Origin: Fischerella sp. JS2
GTDB taxonomy: Bacteria > Cyanobacteriota > Cyanobacteriia > Cyanobacteriales > Nostocaceae
Assembly (NCBI RefSeq): GCF_032393985.1
Contig: NZ_CP135918.1
Span: 620,001 to 684,000, forward strand
DNA length: 64,000 nucleotides
Direction of reading: 5' to 3'
Shown: positions 8,118-16,815 of the stretch, piece by piece
Layout of the letters: each line of letters begins with the position of its first letter
Numbering within the stretch: the stretch's first letter is position 1
Program-made: the position numbers and the translations under genes
Notes under the pieces: generated by a model
The model's database searches: none
What the model saw: only the letters and a program-made list of their open reading frames with translations
Told to the model about the DNA's origin: nothing

Positions 8118-9215
8118 CTATACCAAGACTGCCTGCGAGAGAATTTCAATTACTGCTTGCTCTTGTGGATTTAATTCTGTTGATGAGATGGCTTGCTTTT
8201 GCTGCAATTTTTGCTCCATAGTTGGCAAAAGCGAGCCATCCATATATGCTTCAATTACGCCTGGATGTACATAATATTTCCGACAAGTTGCAGGACGATT
8301 ACCTAATTCTTGAGCTACATTTTTAATTGCCTGGGTAACGTTTTTTTTGGCTGCTGTTTGTGATTCAAATGTTCCTAAATCATATAACTCCTGCGCTGCC
8401 AGAACAGTGCCAAACCAGGTACGAAAATCCTTAGCAGTAAAGTCCATACCAGTTATTTCACGCAAGTAATCATTGACATCACCAGAGTCAATCGGTTGGT
8501 GATTCCCCTCACTGTCAAGATACTGAAATAATTCTTGTCCAGGGATTTCCTGACAGCTTTTGACAATTTTTGCTAAACGGCGATCGCTCAGATCAATTTC
8601 ATGATCTACGCCACTTTTACCCCGGAATTTAAATCTTAATTTAGAACCAGAGATATCAACATGGCGGTCTCTCATGGTTGTTAAACCAAAAGATTTATTT
8701 GTTTGGGCATACTCTTGATTACCTACCCGAATTTTAGTAATTTCTAAAAGCTTGACTACTGTTGCCAATACTTTTTCTCTTGGCAAACTTCGCAGTGCTA
8801 AATCTTGTTGTATACGCTGGCGAATCTTAGGTAGTGCTTGGCCAAAGGCAATCATACGTGTAAACTTCGTTTGACTGCGGACTTGCCGCCATTGGGTATG
8901 ATAACGGTACTGCTTGCGTCCTTTGTCATCTCTTCCCGTCGCTTGTAAATGTCCTTGGGGATGCGGACAAATCCAAACATCACTCCAAGCAGGTGGAATC
9001 ACAAGAGCTTTAATTCTACTTAGTTCTGCCTGATCAGAGATTTTTTTACCTTTAGCATCAAAATAGCAAAATTCTTTACCTACACGCTGTCGTTGAATAC
9101 CTGGGGTAGTGTCGCTAACGTAACGCAGTCCTACCAGTTTAGCTGATTCAACCGGATCAATAACGAGCGCGGCTTCAACTTCTTTAACTACTTTCTTGTG
9201 AAGCTTCAGCTGCAT
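8118..9215 (-). CDS. DNA topoisomerase IB (poxvirus/bacterial type)
   Basis: The 365-residue protein relaxes supercoils by nicking one strand through a 3'-phosphotyrosine. Expected features: the N-terminal substrate-binding part with GRDDKGRKQYRYH, then the catalytic domain with KIRVGNQEYA and TMRDRHV (active-site Arg), SGVDHEIDL, DFRTWFGT, and the nucleophile region CRKYYVHPGV. By alignment with the bacterial CRxSYxHP motif, the second Tyr (about 315) is the nucleophile. All five catalytic positions appear to be present. Bacterial TopIB is an accessory enzyme of patchy distribution beside TopIA and gyrase, suggesting ancient transfer. It is monocistronic. Confidence 0.93.
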   Translation of the reverse strand: MQLKLHKKVVKEVEAALVIDPVESAKLVGLRYVSDTTPGIQRQRVGKEFCYFDAKGKKISDQAELSRIKALVIPPAWSDVWICPHPQGHLQATGRDDKGRKQYRYHTQWRQVRSQTKFTRMIAFGQALPKIRQRIQQDLALRSLPREKVLATVVKLLEITKIRVGNQEYAQTNKSFGLTTMRDRHVDISGSKLRFKFRGKSGVDHEIDLSDRRLAKIVKSCQEIPGQELFQYLDSEGNHQPIDSGDVNDYLREITGMDFTAKDFRTWFGTVLAAQELYDLGTFESQTAAKKNVTQAIKNVAQELGNRPATCRKYYVHPGVIEAYMDGSLLPTMEQKLQQKQAISSTELNPQEQAVIEILSQAVLV

Positions 9216-9373
9216 AGATGGGAAAATATAAAACAGTTACTTATCTGTAACTGTAGCTAATTCCTACTTCAATAAAATCAGCATAAAAGTAGAGATACGT
9301 ATATATGATAGTCTTCTCTAAGACTGGTAGGCGATAGTATTCTCTGTGCATGTTGAACTCAGGTTAATCAAAA

Positions 9374-9409
9374 AACACCAATGCGATCGCCCACATGAAA
9401 TTTTTCTAC
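9374..9409. repeat. Duplicated fragment of the adjacent alcohol dehydrogenase gene
   Basis: Thirty-four of 36 bases match 10151-10186, the GDRVGV-coding part of the dehydrogenase, in the same orientation. The copy lies seven bases beyond the dehydrogenase stop codon, indicating a small local duplication or a template-switch scar. Confidence 0.75.
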
Positions 9410-9415
9410 ACCCAC

Positions 9416-10402
9416 CTAATCAATTACCAACACAGCCGAGCCTTCGATTTTACCACTACGAAGAGCATCTAGAGCCTCATTCGCTTCACTTAAATTAAAT
9501 AAATTGACCTCTGTGTGAATGGGAACTTTGGGTGCTAAGGCGAGAAATTTTTCTCCGTCTTGACGAGTCAAGTTAGCAACTGAACGTAAAACTCTTTCTT
9601 CCCAAAGAATTTCGTAGGGAAAAGCAGGAATATCACTCATGTGAATACCAGCACAAACTACCACACCGCCTTTAGTAACTGCACGCAAAGCAGCTGGTAC
9701 TAACTTACCTATAGGAGCAAAAATAATTGCTGCATCTAATGGTTCTGGGGGTAACTCGTCAGAACCACCCGCCCAAACAGCACCCAACTGACGGGCAAAT
9801 TCTTGTCCCTGAGTATCGCCAGAACGAGTAAAAGCAAAGACTTGACGCCCTTGATAACGCGCCAGTTGAATTAACATATGGGCAGCAGAACCGAAACCAT
9901 AAAAACCGAGTTTTTCGCTATCGCCAGTCATTCTATAGGCACGGTAGCCAATTAACCCACCACATAATAATGGTGCGGCTTGCAAGTCGGGATATCCTTC
10001 GGGAATGGCAAAGCAAAAGCGGTGGTCGGCAACAGTATACTCAGCATAGCCGCCATCTAAGTTGTAACCTGTGAACTCGGCATAATCACAAAGATTTTCT
10101 CGTCCAGAGACACAGTAACGACAGCGATCGCAAGTGTAACCTAACCAAGGAACACCAACGCGATCGCCGACATGAAATTTTTCTACTTGTTCTCCCACTG
10201 CTTCTACAACACCCACAATTTGATGTCCAGGTATTAAAGGTAGTTTTGGGTGTGTTAGTTCTCCATCTACAATATGCAAATCTGTACGACAAACAGCGCA
10301 AGCATGAATGCGAATCAGTACCTGTTCGGGATGAGGTTTTGGCACAGGTAAATTAACTAACCGCAGAGGTTGACGCGGCGCTTCTAACAGCATTGCACGC
10401 AT
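9416..10402 (-). CDS. Zinc-dependent alcohol dehydrogenase (AdhP-like MDR family)
   Basis: About 328 residues from the ATG at 10402, preferred over a TTG two codons earlier. It has the GroES-like domain with the catalytic zinc ligands: CAVCRTDLH (Cys and Asp), GHQIVGVVE (His-Glu region) and a later Cys. The structural zinc set is complete: CDRCRYCVSGRENLC. The Rossmann domain carries GFYGFGSAAH in place of the usual GxGxxG. The predicted reaction is NAD(P)-dependent interconversion of alcohols and aldehydes. It starts nine bases after the stop of the PxcA-like gene and is probably cotranscribed with it. The natural substrate is unknown. Confidence 0.88.
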   Translation of the reverse strand: MRAMLLEAPRQPLRLVNLPVPKPHPEQVLIRIHACAVCRTDLHIVDGELTHPKLPLIPGHQIVGVVEAVGEQVEKFHVGDRVGVPWLGYTCDRCRYCVSGRENLCDYAEFTGYNLDGGYAEYTVADHRFCFAIPEGYPDLQAAPLLCGGLIGYRAYRMTGDSEKLGFYGFGSAAHMLIQLARYQGRQVFAFTRSGDTQGQEFARQLGAVWAGGSDELPPEPLDAAIIFAPIGKLVPAALRAVTKGGVVVCAGIHMSDIPAFPYEILWEERVLRSVANLTRQDGEKFLALAPKVPIHTEVNLFNLSEANEALDALRSGKIEGSAVLVID

Positions 10403-10411
10403 AAGCAATAA

Positions 10412-11281
10412 TCACTCATTCATTTCTTTTAATGTAGCTAGTGCTGAAGGTGATAAACGACTGAGATAACGAAATATCCAGTATTTAAATATTGTGTCCA
10501 AAATCACCGGGAAGGTAGCAATAAATAAGAATATCGCATTTCTGCTAGCTGGTAATCCTAAATGTTCTGCCACTCCTTCTAGAATCACCTCCCAACCATG
10601 TGGGGAGTGAAATCCTACAAATATATCTGTAAATAAAATAATTAAAAAAGCCTTAGCACTATCGCTCAGACCATAAACAATCTCATCCATAAATGATTTA
10701 ACAATGACAATTTCTCTTTTGCTTGTAGCTACTATCAAAGCAAAAGCGATTAGTGATACCAAATCAGCAAACACATTACTAATAGCATTCCTAGTTTGCT
10801 GCCGAGAATTTTCAGCAATTTCTTTGGCTTTGTCTTTCACCTTTGCTTCCATAGCTTCTGAAGAAAGTGCAGGAGATTGACGCAATAAACTTTCAAATCT
10901 CAGTTCTTCTTCATAAAATTTTAGTTCTTGTAGGGCTTTTTCTTCCATCTCCTCATTGAGGAAAATTTGAGATATATTTTCACCTCTTACACGTTCAACA
11001 ATAGGGCTGATCAATAATTGTTTAGATAAATATTGAGTTAAAAGTGGTACAACAATAAGTATGATTAAAAATCGTATTGCTGTTCTTGTTCTTTGTTGAG
11101 AAATACGAAAGTTTCTACGATACTGCTCTTCTGCCTGTGGAGAAAAATCAGTTTTAATTTTATTAAATGTTCTACCAATTGACCTTGGTAAAACTCCTGT
11201 TTTTTGAGAGGCTGGCCTCACTCTCATTTCATCTATATTTGAAGAATTAGATTTTTTATTTTGGTTGTCTTTACTTTTCAT
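10412..11281 (-). CDS. PxcA/CemA family proton-extrusion-type membrane protein
   Basis: A 289-residue protein with four predicted membrane helices at about residues 70-92, 170-190, 205-228 and 250-272, ending in the CemA/PxcA signature (FKYWIFRYLSRLSPSALATLKEM). Known members (PxcA in cyanobacteria, CemA in chloroplasts) support light-induced Na+-dependent proton extrusion and indirectly inorganic carbon uptake. This protein is shorter than classical PxcA (over 400 residues), lacking most of the soluble N-terminus, so it may be a PxcL-like paralogue rather than PxcA itself. The gene precedes the alcohol dehydrogenase in an apparent two-gene operon; beta carbonic anhydrase lies further upstream on the same strand. 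Confidence 0.85.
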   Translation of the reverse strand: MKSKDNQNKKSNSSNIDEMRVRPASQKTGVLPRSIGRTFNKIKTDFSPQAEEQYRRNFRISQQRTRTAIRFLIILIVVPLLTQYLSKQLLISPIVERVRGENISQIFLNEEMEEKALQELKFYEEELRFESLLRQSPALSSEAMEAKVKDKAKEIAENSRQQTRNAISNVFADLVSLIAFALIVATSKREIVIVKSFMDEIVYGLSDSAKAFLIILFTDIFVGFHSPHGWEVILEGVAEHLGLPASRNAIFLFIATFPVILDTIFKYWIFRYLSRLSPSALATLKEMNE

Positions 11282-11739
11282 TGTCAGGATTCATTGTTTT
11301 TAAATTAATTAGGACTTACACAGTAGTAACGGAAAAACTAACCACCCTTCGGGTTCGCTAGTCCCCCTACCCTTACCTTAAGCCGCGCAAAGCGCGTCTA
11401 CATAACGGAAACTGCCTTTTTAGGGGGCTGGACTCACAAAGGACACAAAGAACACGAAGAAAGTTGTAGGGTGCGTTAGAACACCGCGTCACGCACCGCC
11501 AGACCAGTGGTGCGTTACGGCTAATTTTTACTCTCTGGGACGCTCAAATTCTTACACAGCCGTAACATACCCTACTTAATCTTTACTATTATCGTAGAGA
11601 CAGAGGATTGTTAACAGAGGACAATAAGGAATAAACATGTGCTGAGTTTTTTCCAAAATCAAAGTCCTATATCTCAAACTAAAATGGCTAATAGATATTA
11701 TAAATATAATACCCATCAGCCATTATTTTTTCAATAAAT
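11282..11739. repeat. Repeat-rich spacer (MITE fragment, R1 copy, GGTGCGT palindrome)
   Basis: The stretch 11311-11463 starts AGGACTTACACAGTAGTAACGG and shares text with the element at 25961. It includes an R1 copy at 11366-11401 and ends in ACACAAAGAACACGAAGAAAG. At about 11491-11508 ACGCACC and GGTGCGT face each other. No gene is seen. Confidence 0.55.
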
Positions 11740-12417
11740 TTACGATTCTGAATATACACCAATTAGAGGATTTGGTACAGGAAAGGGTCGATTGTCTAAA
11801 AGTTTAAATTTACCAGTATGAGCATCGTACGCAAACACCTCTCCACTTTCTATTTCATAAATCCAAGCGTGAAGAGTCAGTTGACCACTATGCAACTTTG
11901 AGCGAATTGCTGGATATGTTTCTAAATTTTCTATTTGAGTTAAAACGTTTTGCTCAATAGCAATTTTCAATAGCTTCTCATTTGGGTAATCTGGATAATT
12001 GTCTAAAACTAGACGGCGAGTCGGCTCAGCATATTGCTTTAACCAGTCATAAACTAAAGGCATTTGTTGAGCTAAATTGCCTATTTGCAAAAGTCCTTTC
12101 ATGGCTCCACAATGGGAATGACCACAAACAACAATATCTTTAATTGCCAAAGCTTCAATAGCATATTCTATGCCTGCTGCTTCCCCACTTTTGGGTGTTC
12201 CATAGGCAGGAATAATATTACCAACATTACGAATGACAAACAGTTCTCCTGGCTGACTTTGAGTAATTAAACAAGGATCAATCCGCGAGTCAGAACAAGT
12301 GATGAATAGAACTTCGGGGCTTTGACCATGAGACAACTGTTCAAACAATTCACGGTGTGTAATGAAATAGTTGTCATGAAACTCATTTAAACCTGCAATG
12401 ATGCGTTTGATTGGCAC
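11740..12417 (-). CDS. Beta-class carbonic anhydrase
   Basis: A 225-residue enzyme interconverting CO2 and bicarbonate. The zinc ligands are Cys41, His100 and Cys103 (ITCSDSRIDP and VVCGHSHCGAM), and the Asp43-Arg45 dyad of beta carbonic anhydrases is intact. The length and the C-terminal segment with WIYEIESGEVFAYD fit the CcaA/IcfA-like group, although the long C-terminal extension of carboxysomal CcaA is absent, so a carboxysome location cannot be claimed. It is monocistronic. The nearby PxcA-like gene on the same strand is also linked to inorganic carbon physiology. Confidence 0.93.
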   Translation of the reverse strand: MPIKRIIAGLNEFHDNYFITHRELFEQLSHGQSPEVLFITCSDSRIDPCLITQSQPGELFVIRNVGNIIPAYGTPKSGEAAGIEYAIEALAIKDIVVCGHSHCGAMKGLLQIGNLAQQMPLVYDWLKQYAEPTRRLVLDNYPDYPNEKLLKIAIEQNVLTQIENLETYPAIRSKLHSGQLTLHAWIYEIESGEVFAYDAHTGKFKLLDNRPFPVPNPLIGVYSES

Positions 12418-12636
12418 AGTTAGATTCCTCTCACCAAAAACATGCTTAGTCTATAGCTTCACAATTCTTAACCACTTTTCCGCATAGAAAGCTGACACTA
12501 CTTGAAATATCGTTTCTCCTTCCTTTCCCCTATTCCTATACAAGTGTCTCTAGTGAGTTTATTTAATGTGCAATCAACTTGGCATCAGAAACAATACTGG
12601 TTGAGAATTTGAACGTCTATGCTTGGATTAAAAAAT

Positions 12637-13947
12637 TCAATTACTTCTACCAGTTGTAGATAATCCTTCCACAATTAAAGAAGGAGTATAACAAGAACCA
12701 TTCCAATCAGTATCGCCACCTAATTTCGCTAATTGTTTGAGTGCAGTATAAACATTACCTGCCACCATCGTATCCTTTACCCGTCCTATTACCTGACCAT
12801 TTTGCACACGGTAGCCTAAGTCTACGTTGATCGAAAAATCACCAGAAATCCCACTACCACCCAACATTTGATCCACAACTAAGCCATCATCAAGTAATTC
12901 AATCAATTCTGGGAGTGATCCCGAACCGGGTTGAATAAGAAAATTAAATAAACCAGGGGTGGGGTAACTACCCAAACCAGGACGAAAACCATTACCTGTG
13001 GAAAAAGTACCAAGCTGACTAGCAGTGGTGCGATCGCAGTAAAAATTTTGTAATTCTCCGTTTTGGATAAATACTATAGGCTGAGTCGGAGTGCCTTCAT
13101 CGTCAAAAGGGCAGCTGTAGGGTCCCGCTAGGGGATCTTGGTAAAGAGTAAGGGAGGGAGAAACTACTAACTTACCAATGCGTTCTGCCCAAGGGGAAGC
13201 CCCTTCCAAAACACGTTTAGCATTTAAGGCAGCTTGCACAGTACCCCAAAGCATATCAGCAGCTTTAGAAGTAAACAAAACTGGGACACGACCATGAGGT
13301 GGTGGAACATTTTCTTTTGCCCAAGCTAAACGCTGTAAAATTTGCTGAGCCAGTTTTTGCGGTTGCAGGTTGCCGCGTTCGGTTTCACCATCAGAAACAC
13401 TTAAAATGTCATCTCCCCGTACCCATTCAGCGGAGATATAGCAACTGAGAGTAGTGTCAGTGTAGTAGCAATCTAGACCTTTAGTATTCACAAGTCTAGT
13501 AGTTTCCACATCACATTCCCAGTCGCCATTGCAAAGAACTTCTGGGTAAACGTCACGAATGAGGGCGATCGTTTCTTTGCCCCACTCAACTAACTTTTCT
13601 ACTGGTACATCTTGACCTAAGTCTGGGTAAAAGGGCTGGAAGTTACTGTTTAATTCCAAGGTTTCGGGTTGATTTAGCTGACTCAGAGACAAAGCACGTT
13701 CTACTAAAGCTTGTGGTTCCACAATCCCATAGGCTACTGCCAGTCCTGGACGCCCGTTGTACCACAGCCTTAACGCTGTACCTTCAGCTTGGCTAGTTTC
13801 TAGCTGCTTGAGACGGTTGGCCTCAAAAAATACTGGGCGAGACAGCGATCGCGACTGATACACTTCAGCAGTTTCTGCTCCGGATTTTAAGGCTAATTCC
13901 AGCAGCTGTTCTGGAAGTGTATCTTTTGGTAACTTTTTAGACACCAT
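12637..13947 (-). CDS. TldD/PmbA family protein, PmbA (TldE)-type
   Basis: A 436-residue protein with the typical PmbA/TldE start (LLELALKSGAETAEVYQSRS) and the conserved C-terminal block with GGSGISGDFSINVDLGYRV and KDTMVAGNVYTAL. In the heterodimeric TldD/TldE protease TldD supplies the zinc HExxxH site and PmbA is the non-catalytic partner; no HExxxH is present here, consistent with the PmbA side. Known roles include microcin maturation, CcdA degradation and peptide trimming. No tldD is visible in the window, so it must act with a partner encoded elsewhere. The 3' neighbourhood carries heptamer repeats only. Confidence 0.88.
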   Translation of the reverse strand: MVSKKLPKDTLPEQLLELALKSGAETAEVYQSRSLSRPVFFEANRLKQLETSQAEGTALRLWYNGRPGLAVAYGIVEPQALVERALSLSQLNQPETLELNSNFQPFYPDLGQDVPVEKLVEWGKETIALIRDVYPEVLCNGDWECDVETTRLVNTKGLDCYYTDTTLSCYISAEWVRGDDILSVSDGETERGNLQPQKLAQQILQRLAWAKENVPPPHGRVPVLFTSKAADMLWGTVQAALNAKRVLEGASPWAERIGKLVVSPSLTLYQDPLAGPYSCPFDDEGTPTQPIVFIQNGELQNFYCDRTTASQLGTFSTGNGFRPGLGSYPTPGLFNFLIQPGSGSLPELIELLDDGLVVDQMLGGSGISGDFSINVDLGYRVQNGQVIGRVKDTMVAGNVYTALKQLAKLGGDTDWNGSCYTPSLIVEGLSTTGRSN

Positions 13948-14092
13948 AACTTGTACTGGCAGTGAGTTAGGAGTGGGAGGTGGGGAGATAGGGGGAGTAT
14001 GAGGAGTGTGAGGGGTATGAGGGGTGGGAAATAACCACTAACCACCAACAACTAACCAGCAACCACCAACATTAACCATTCCCCAATTCACT

Positions 14093-14959
14093 TTAGGACA
14101 GATTGATCTCACACAACAGCCAAAACCCTGCAAAAGATTCTGATTGGGGATCAGACTGCACCCCGATAAAATGTACTCCGTTGGCTTTTTGCTTGGCTTG
14201 TTCAAATTTTCTGGCTTCTGCTAAAATTTGAGGATTTTTGAGATTCGCTAAAACCCAACTTTCTGTAGCACCTGTTTCTAAAAGCAATCTTCCTCCCTGT
14301 GGACTGTCGTCAAATCTTAACCAAGCTAAATCCAACCCAGACATCCAGCCCGCTAGAGGTAGCGCTCTGGGTGAGAAAATTAAAATTCCAGGAATGCTAG
14401 TTTCAGGAGAAACTTGTGCTAATTCCAAGGGAAATCCTTCACCAAAATCAATTTCCCACTCAGACATATCCGCAAATTCCGAACCTGGCAAAGTCACAAA
14501 TCCCCACTGTTGCCATTCCAATGCATCTGGTAAGCGTTGAGGTAAAGGTGCTTCCAAACGTACCGAGGGATTTACCCCACCCTGATACCCTGGTTCTTGG
14601 GGATACACTTGTTCCATTCGCTGCTGCAACCATTGATTCAGTACCAAAGTCCGACGGCTTGGCTGTGCGGGAATTCCAATATCACTACAGGCTTTGGTAA
14701 TCATATTATTCATTTGGCGACGGAAAAAGCGAATTTTAATTGGCGCTTCTCCTGCTTTGTCTATTGCCTCTTGTAAAGCCGTCCGCAGCCATACGGAGTT
14801 TACCTGGGTACTGGGACAATACTGAGCATAGCGAAACAAAGAATCAACTTTTGTGCGCGTATCCAAAGGGCTTTCGCACACTAGAACTTCCCAAACTTTT
14901 TTCTGATTTTCGTCCAAAATTGGACGGGAGTAAAAATCAAGTTCCCAAATACTGCCCAT
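14093..14959 (-). CDS. Tab2/Atab2-like RNA-binding protein (DUF1092)
   Basis: The 288-residue protein starts MGSIWELDFYSRPILDE and ends SFAGFWLLCEINLS, the recognisable ends of the Tab2/Atab2 family. In Chlamydomonas and Arabidopsis these nucleus-encoded homologues are needed for translation of psaB or photosystem mRNAs; cyanobacterial members are conserved with oxygenic photosynthesis. No signal or membrane segment is seen. The gene has a long leader on the minus strand, and the opposite strand of that leader carries a candidate small RNA ending in an intrinsic terminator. Family assignment is confident; the RNA target in this organism is unknown. Confidence 0.85.
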   Translation of the reverse strand: MGSIWELDFYSRPILDENQKKVWEVLVCESPLDTRTKVDSLFRYAQYCPSTQVNSVWLRTALQEAIDKAGEAPIKIRFFRRQMNNMITKACSDIGIPAQPSRRTLVLNQWLQQRMEQVYPQEPGYQGGVNPSVRLEAPLPQRLPDALEWQQWGFVTLPGSEFADMSEWEIDFGEGFPLELAQVSPETSIPGILIFSPRALPLAGWMSGLDLAWLRFDDSPQGGRLLLETGATESWVLANLKNPQILAEARKFEQAKQKANGVHFIGVQSDPQSESFAGFWLLCEINLS

Positions 14960-15000
14960 GTGATGCCGTTAAAATTTGGCTACTTTTTTCTATATCTTCA

Positions 15001-15177
15001 TCATACGAGCCTATGTGTAGTGCCGGGGCAAAGGCTAAGATGTTGTGACTACGGAAGAAGTCTAGAAATACTACACATAAGGAAAAAAAAATTACATTTT
15101 TCCTGAAATTTGCTATTTTAGAAGCAATCCATTTATTGAGTGTCCTAAGCTTCCTGTAGAGGCTTAGGATTTTTTTT
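15001..15177 (+). ncRNA. Candidate small RNA, plus strand, with intrinsic terminator
   Basis: Between two minus-strand genes the plus strand can form a 12-bp stem (15010-15021 CCTATGTGTAGT with 15070-15082), an inner GACT/AGTC hairpin, a GGAAAAA/TTTTTCC hairpin (15081-15102) and finally a strong terminator at 15143-15177. No plus-strand gene ends here, so the terminator needs another transcript. It would be a roughly 165-175 nt RNA, antisense to the leader of the Tab2-like gene. The family is not recognised, and no clear promoter is seen. Confidence 0.4.
15143..15177 (+). terminator. Intrinsic terminator on the plus strand
   Basis: TCCTAAGC (15143-15150), an 11-base loop, GCTTAGGA (15162-15169), then eight T (15170-15177). 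This is textbook structure on the plus strand; no T-run follows the hairpin on the minus strand. Confidence 0.8.
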
Positions 15178-15189
15178 ATTTATAAATTA

Positions 15190-16395
15190 TTAGTTGAAAG
15201 TTTGACTCGAAATCAACCCCATTTCTTGCAATCCTTGCCGCAGCCGCAGTGCTTCTTGGGGATTATTCTTTTCATGTAAAGCGATCGCTCTTCCAAAGGC
15301 TGCTAAACTAGCCTGCAAGTTACCTAATTTTAGTAGCACAACTCCTAAATTTTGATATGCATCAGCGTAGTTAGGATTGATCCCTATAGCTTTTTGATAG
15401 CAAGCGATCGCATCAGTATATAAACCCATTGCTTTAAAAGTCATCCCTAAATTGTAATGTCCTGTGGCAAAATTAGGGTCAATCTTCAAAGCATTTTCGT
15501 AAGCAATTTTGGCATGATTTAAATCTCCAGCTATTTTAAATAAATTACCTAAATTGTTGTATGCGCCTAGCTTAAGCATGGGATAAATAGGTAATTTAAT
15601 TGCTGCTTGATAATGGGCAACAGCCTGTTTTAAATTTTGTACTCGACTGTAAGCAATGCCTAAATGATAGTAGAGTTCATATAAAATATCATAGTTGTCT
15701 TCTGCGGTAGTTACTCCTCTGGCCAATAACTCTACACCTTCTGAAATTTTCCCAGTTTCCACATATAATGCCCCCAATTTACTACAAACATAAGGATCAT
15801 CAGGATGAGTGGCTAAAAACTCTTCCATTGCTGCTTGGGCTTTGGCATATTTATTGTTTTGGTTAATAGTATCTTTTTGATAACCAGAATGGAGAATTGC
15901 CACACCTTGCAAATAACCTACTTGCCATTGTGGTTCTTTGGATAAAATCTTGGTGACGCTATCATCAACTAAAGCATGGTAAGGGCGAGAAAAATAAATA
16001 TCTGGATGATTACGAAATAAACGAGAAACTAGGGAATACGGAGATTGTACTGCCCCTACTTCTTGACGAACTAGATTAATCAATAAATATTCTTCTCTAT
16101 GAATCGCCTCTTGCAGTTGGGGTACAACTTTTTGTGCCAGACTTTCATCTGCATCTAAAACTAGAACCCAATCACCTGTGACGTATTTTAAAGCTTCATT
16201 TCGGGCTGCACTAAAGTCATTGCACCATTGAAATTCATGTACCTTTGCACCGAATTTTTTGGCTAGATGCACGGTGCTATCTGTTGAACCTGTATCTAGT
16301 ACTATTATTTCATCTACCACATTTCTGACGCTGCCCAGACATTTGGGTAGTGCTTTTTCTTCATCTTTAACAATCATGCACAGGCTAAGCTTCAT
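15190..16395 (-). CDS. Family 2 glycosyltransferase with C-terminal TPR repeats
   Basis: A 401-residue protein. Residues 1-110 are a GT-A glycosyltransferase core of the type found in the SunS/WaaE-like group: MKLSLCMIVKDEEKALP, DTGSTDST, NDFSAARNEAL and the metal-binding VLDADE. From about residue 180 tetratricopeptide repeats dominate, clearest at 255-385 (FATGHYNLGMTFKAMGLYTD, then ADAYQNLGVVLLKLGNLQAS). GT2-TPR fusions are common in cyanobacteria, where they are thought to modify cell-surface glycans or proteins, the TPR part binding the acceptor. There is no membrane segment. It stands alone; the acceptor is unknown. Confidence 0.87.
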   Translation of the reverse strand: MKLSLCMIVKDEEKALPKCLGSVRNVVDEIIVLDTGSTDSTVHLAKKFGAKVHEFQWCNDFSAARNEALKYVTGDWVLVLDADESLAQKVVPQLQEAIHREEYLLINLVRQEVGAVQSPYSLVSRLFRNHPDIYFSRPYHALVDDSVTKILSKEPQWQVGYLQGVAILHSGYQKDTINQNNKYAKAQAAMEEFLATHPDDPYVCSKLGALYVETGKISEGVELLARGVTTAEDNYDILYELYYHLGIAYSRVQNLKQAVAHYQAAIKLPIYPMLKLGAYNNLGNLFKIAGDLNHAKIAYENALKIDPNFATGHYNLGMTFKAMGLYTDAIACYQKAIGINPNYADAYQNLGVVLLKLGNLQASLAAFGRAIALHEKNNPQEALRLRQGLQEMGLISSQTFN

Positions 16396-16493
16396 AGGAT
16401 GAGCGTATATTTATTTAAAAATTATGTAAATATAAGCAATTTTAAGTCTGTGCGAAAATCAAGATCAACTAAAAGATAGTTGTTTCACAATTA

Positions 16494-16621
16494 ATACTAA
16501 TTCAATAAATATTTAAGGGCAGATAACCCCACTCGTCTAACAATACCCTAAGCGGTCTTGTTTAGGGTTGGGCAGGGGTTTCACAATTATTCATGTGTTG
16601 CATTCTTTTTTTAATTGGTAT
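16494..16621. mobile_element. MITE-like element, family M1 (copy A)
   Basis: A 128-bp element bounded by ATACTAATTC and AATTGGTAT inverted ends, containing GTGTTGCATTCTTT near the right end and a GGTTTC/CCCTAA-rich centre. Copy B with the same ends and right-end sequence lies at 18410-18529. It has no coding capacity. Confidence 0.6.
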
Positions 16622-16692
16622 AAGTAAGTCAGCACAAATAAAGCTAACTCGTTGGGATCGTCATTTGTCCAAAGTCATTGGTCATTGGGTAG

Positions 16693-16757
16693 GGGCAAAG
16701 CATTTGTAATAGTAAATTCTATTTTGATGTCAAGATATACATACAAATGCTTTGCCC
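16693..16757. repeat. Perfect 16-bp inverted repeat
   Basis: GGGCAAAGCATTTGTA (16693-16708) is exactly complementary to 16742-16757, separated by 33 bases. It resembles small palindromic elements scattered through Nostocales intergenic regions. No gene is associated. Confidence 0.65.
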
Positions 16758-16815
16758 TTACAAGCGTGTTTACTTTTCGTAATATAGTTATGTTTATTCC
16801 CACGACTTACTTAGC

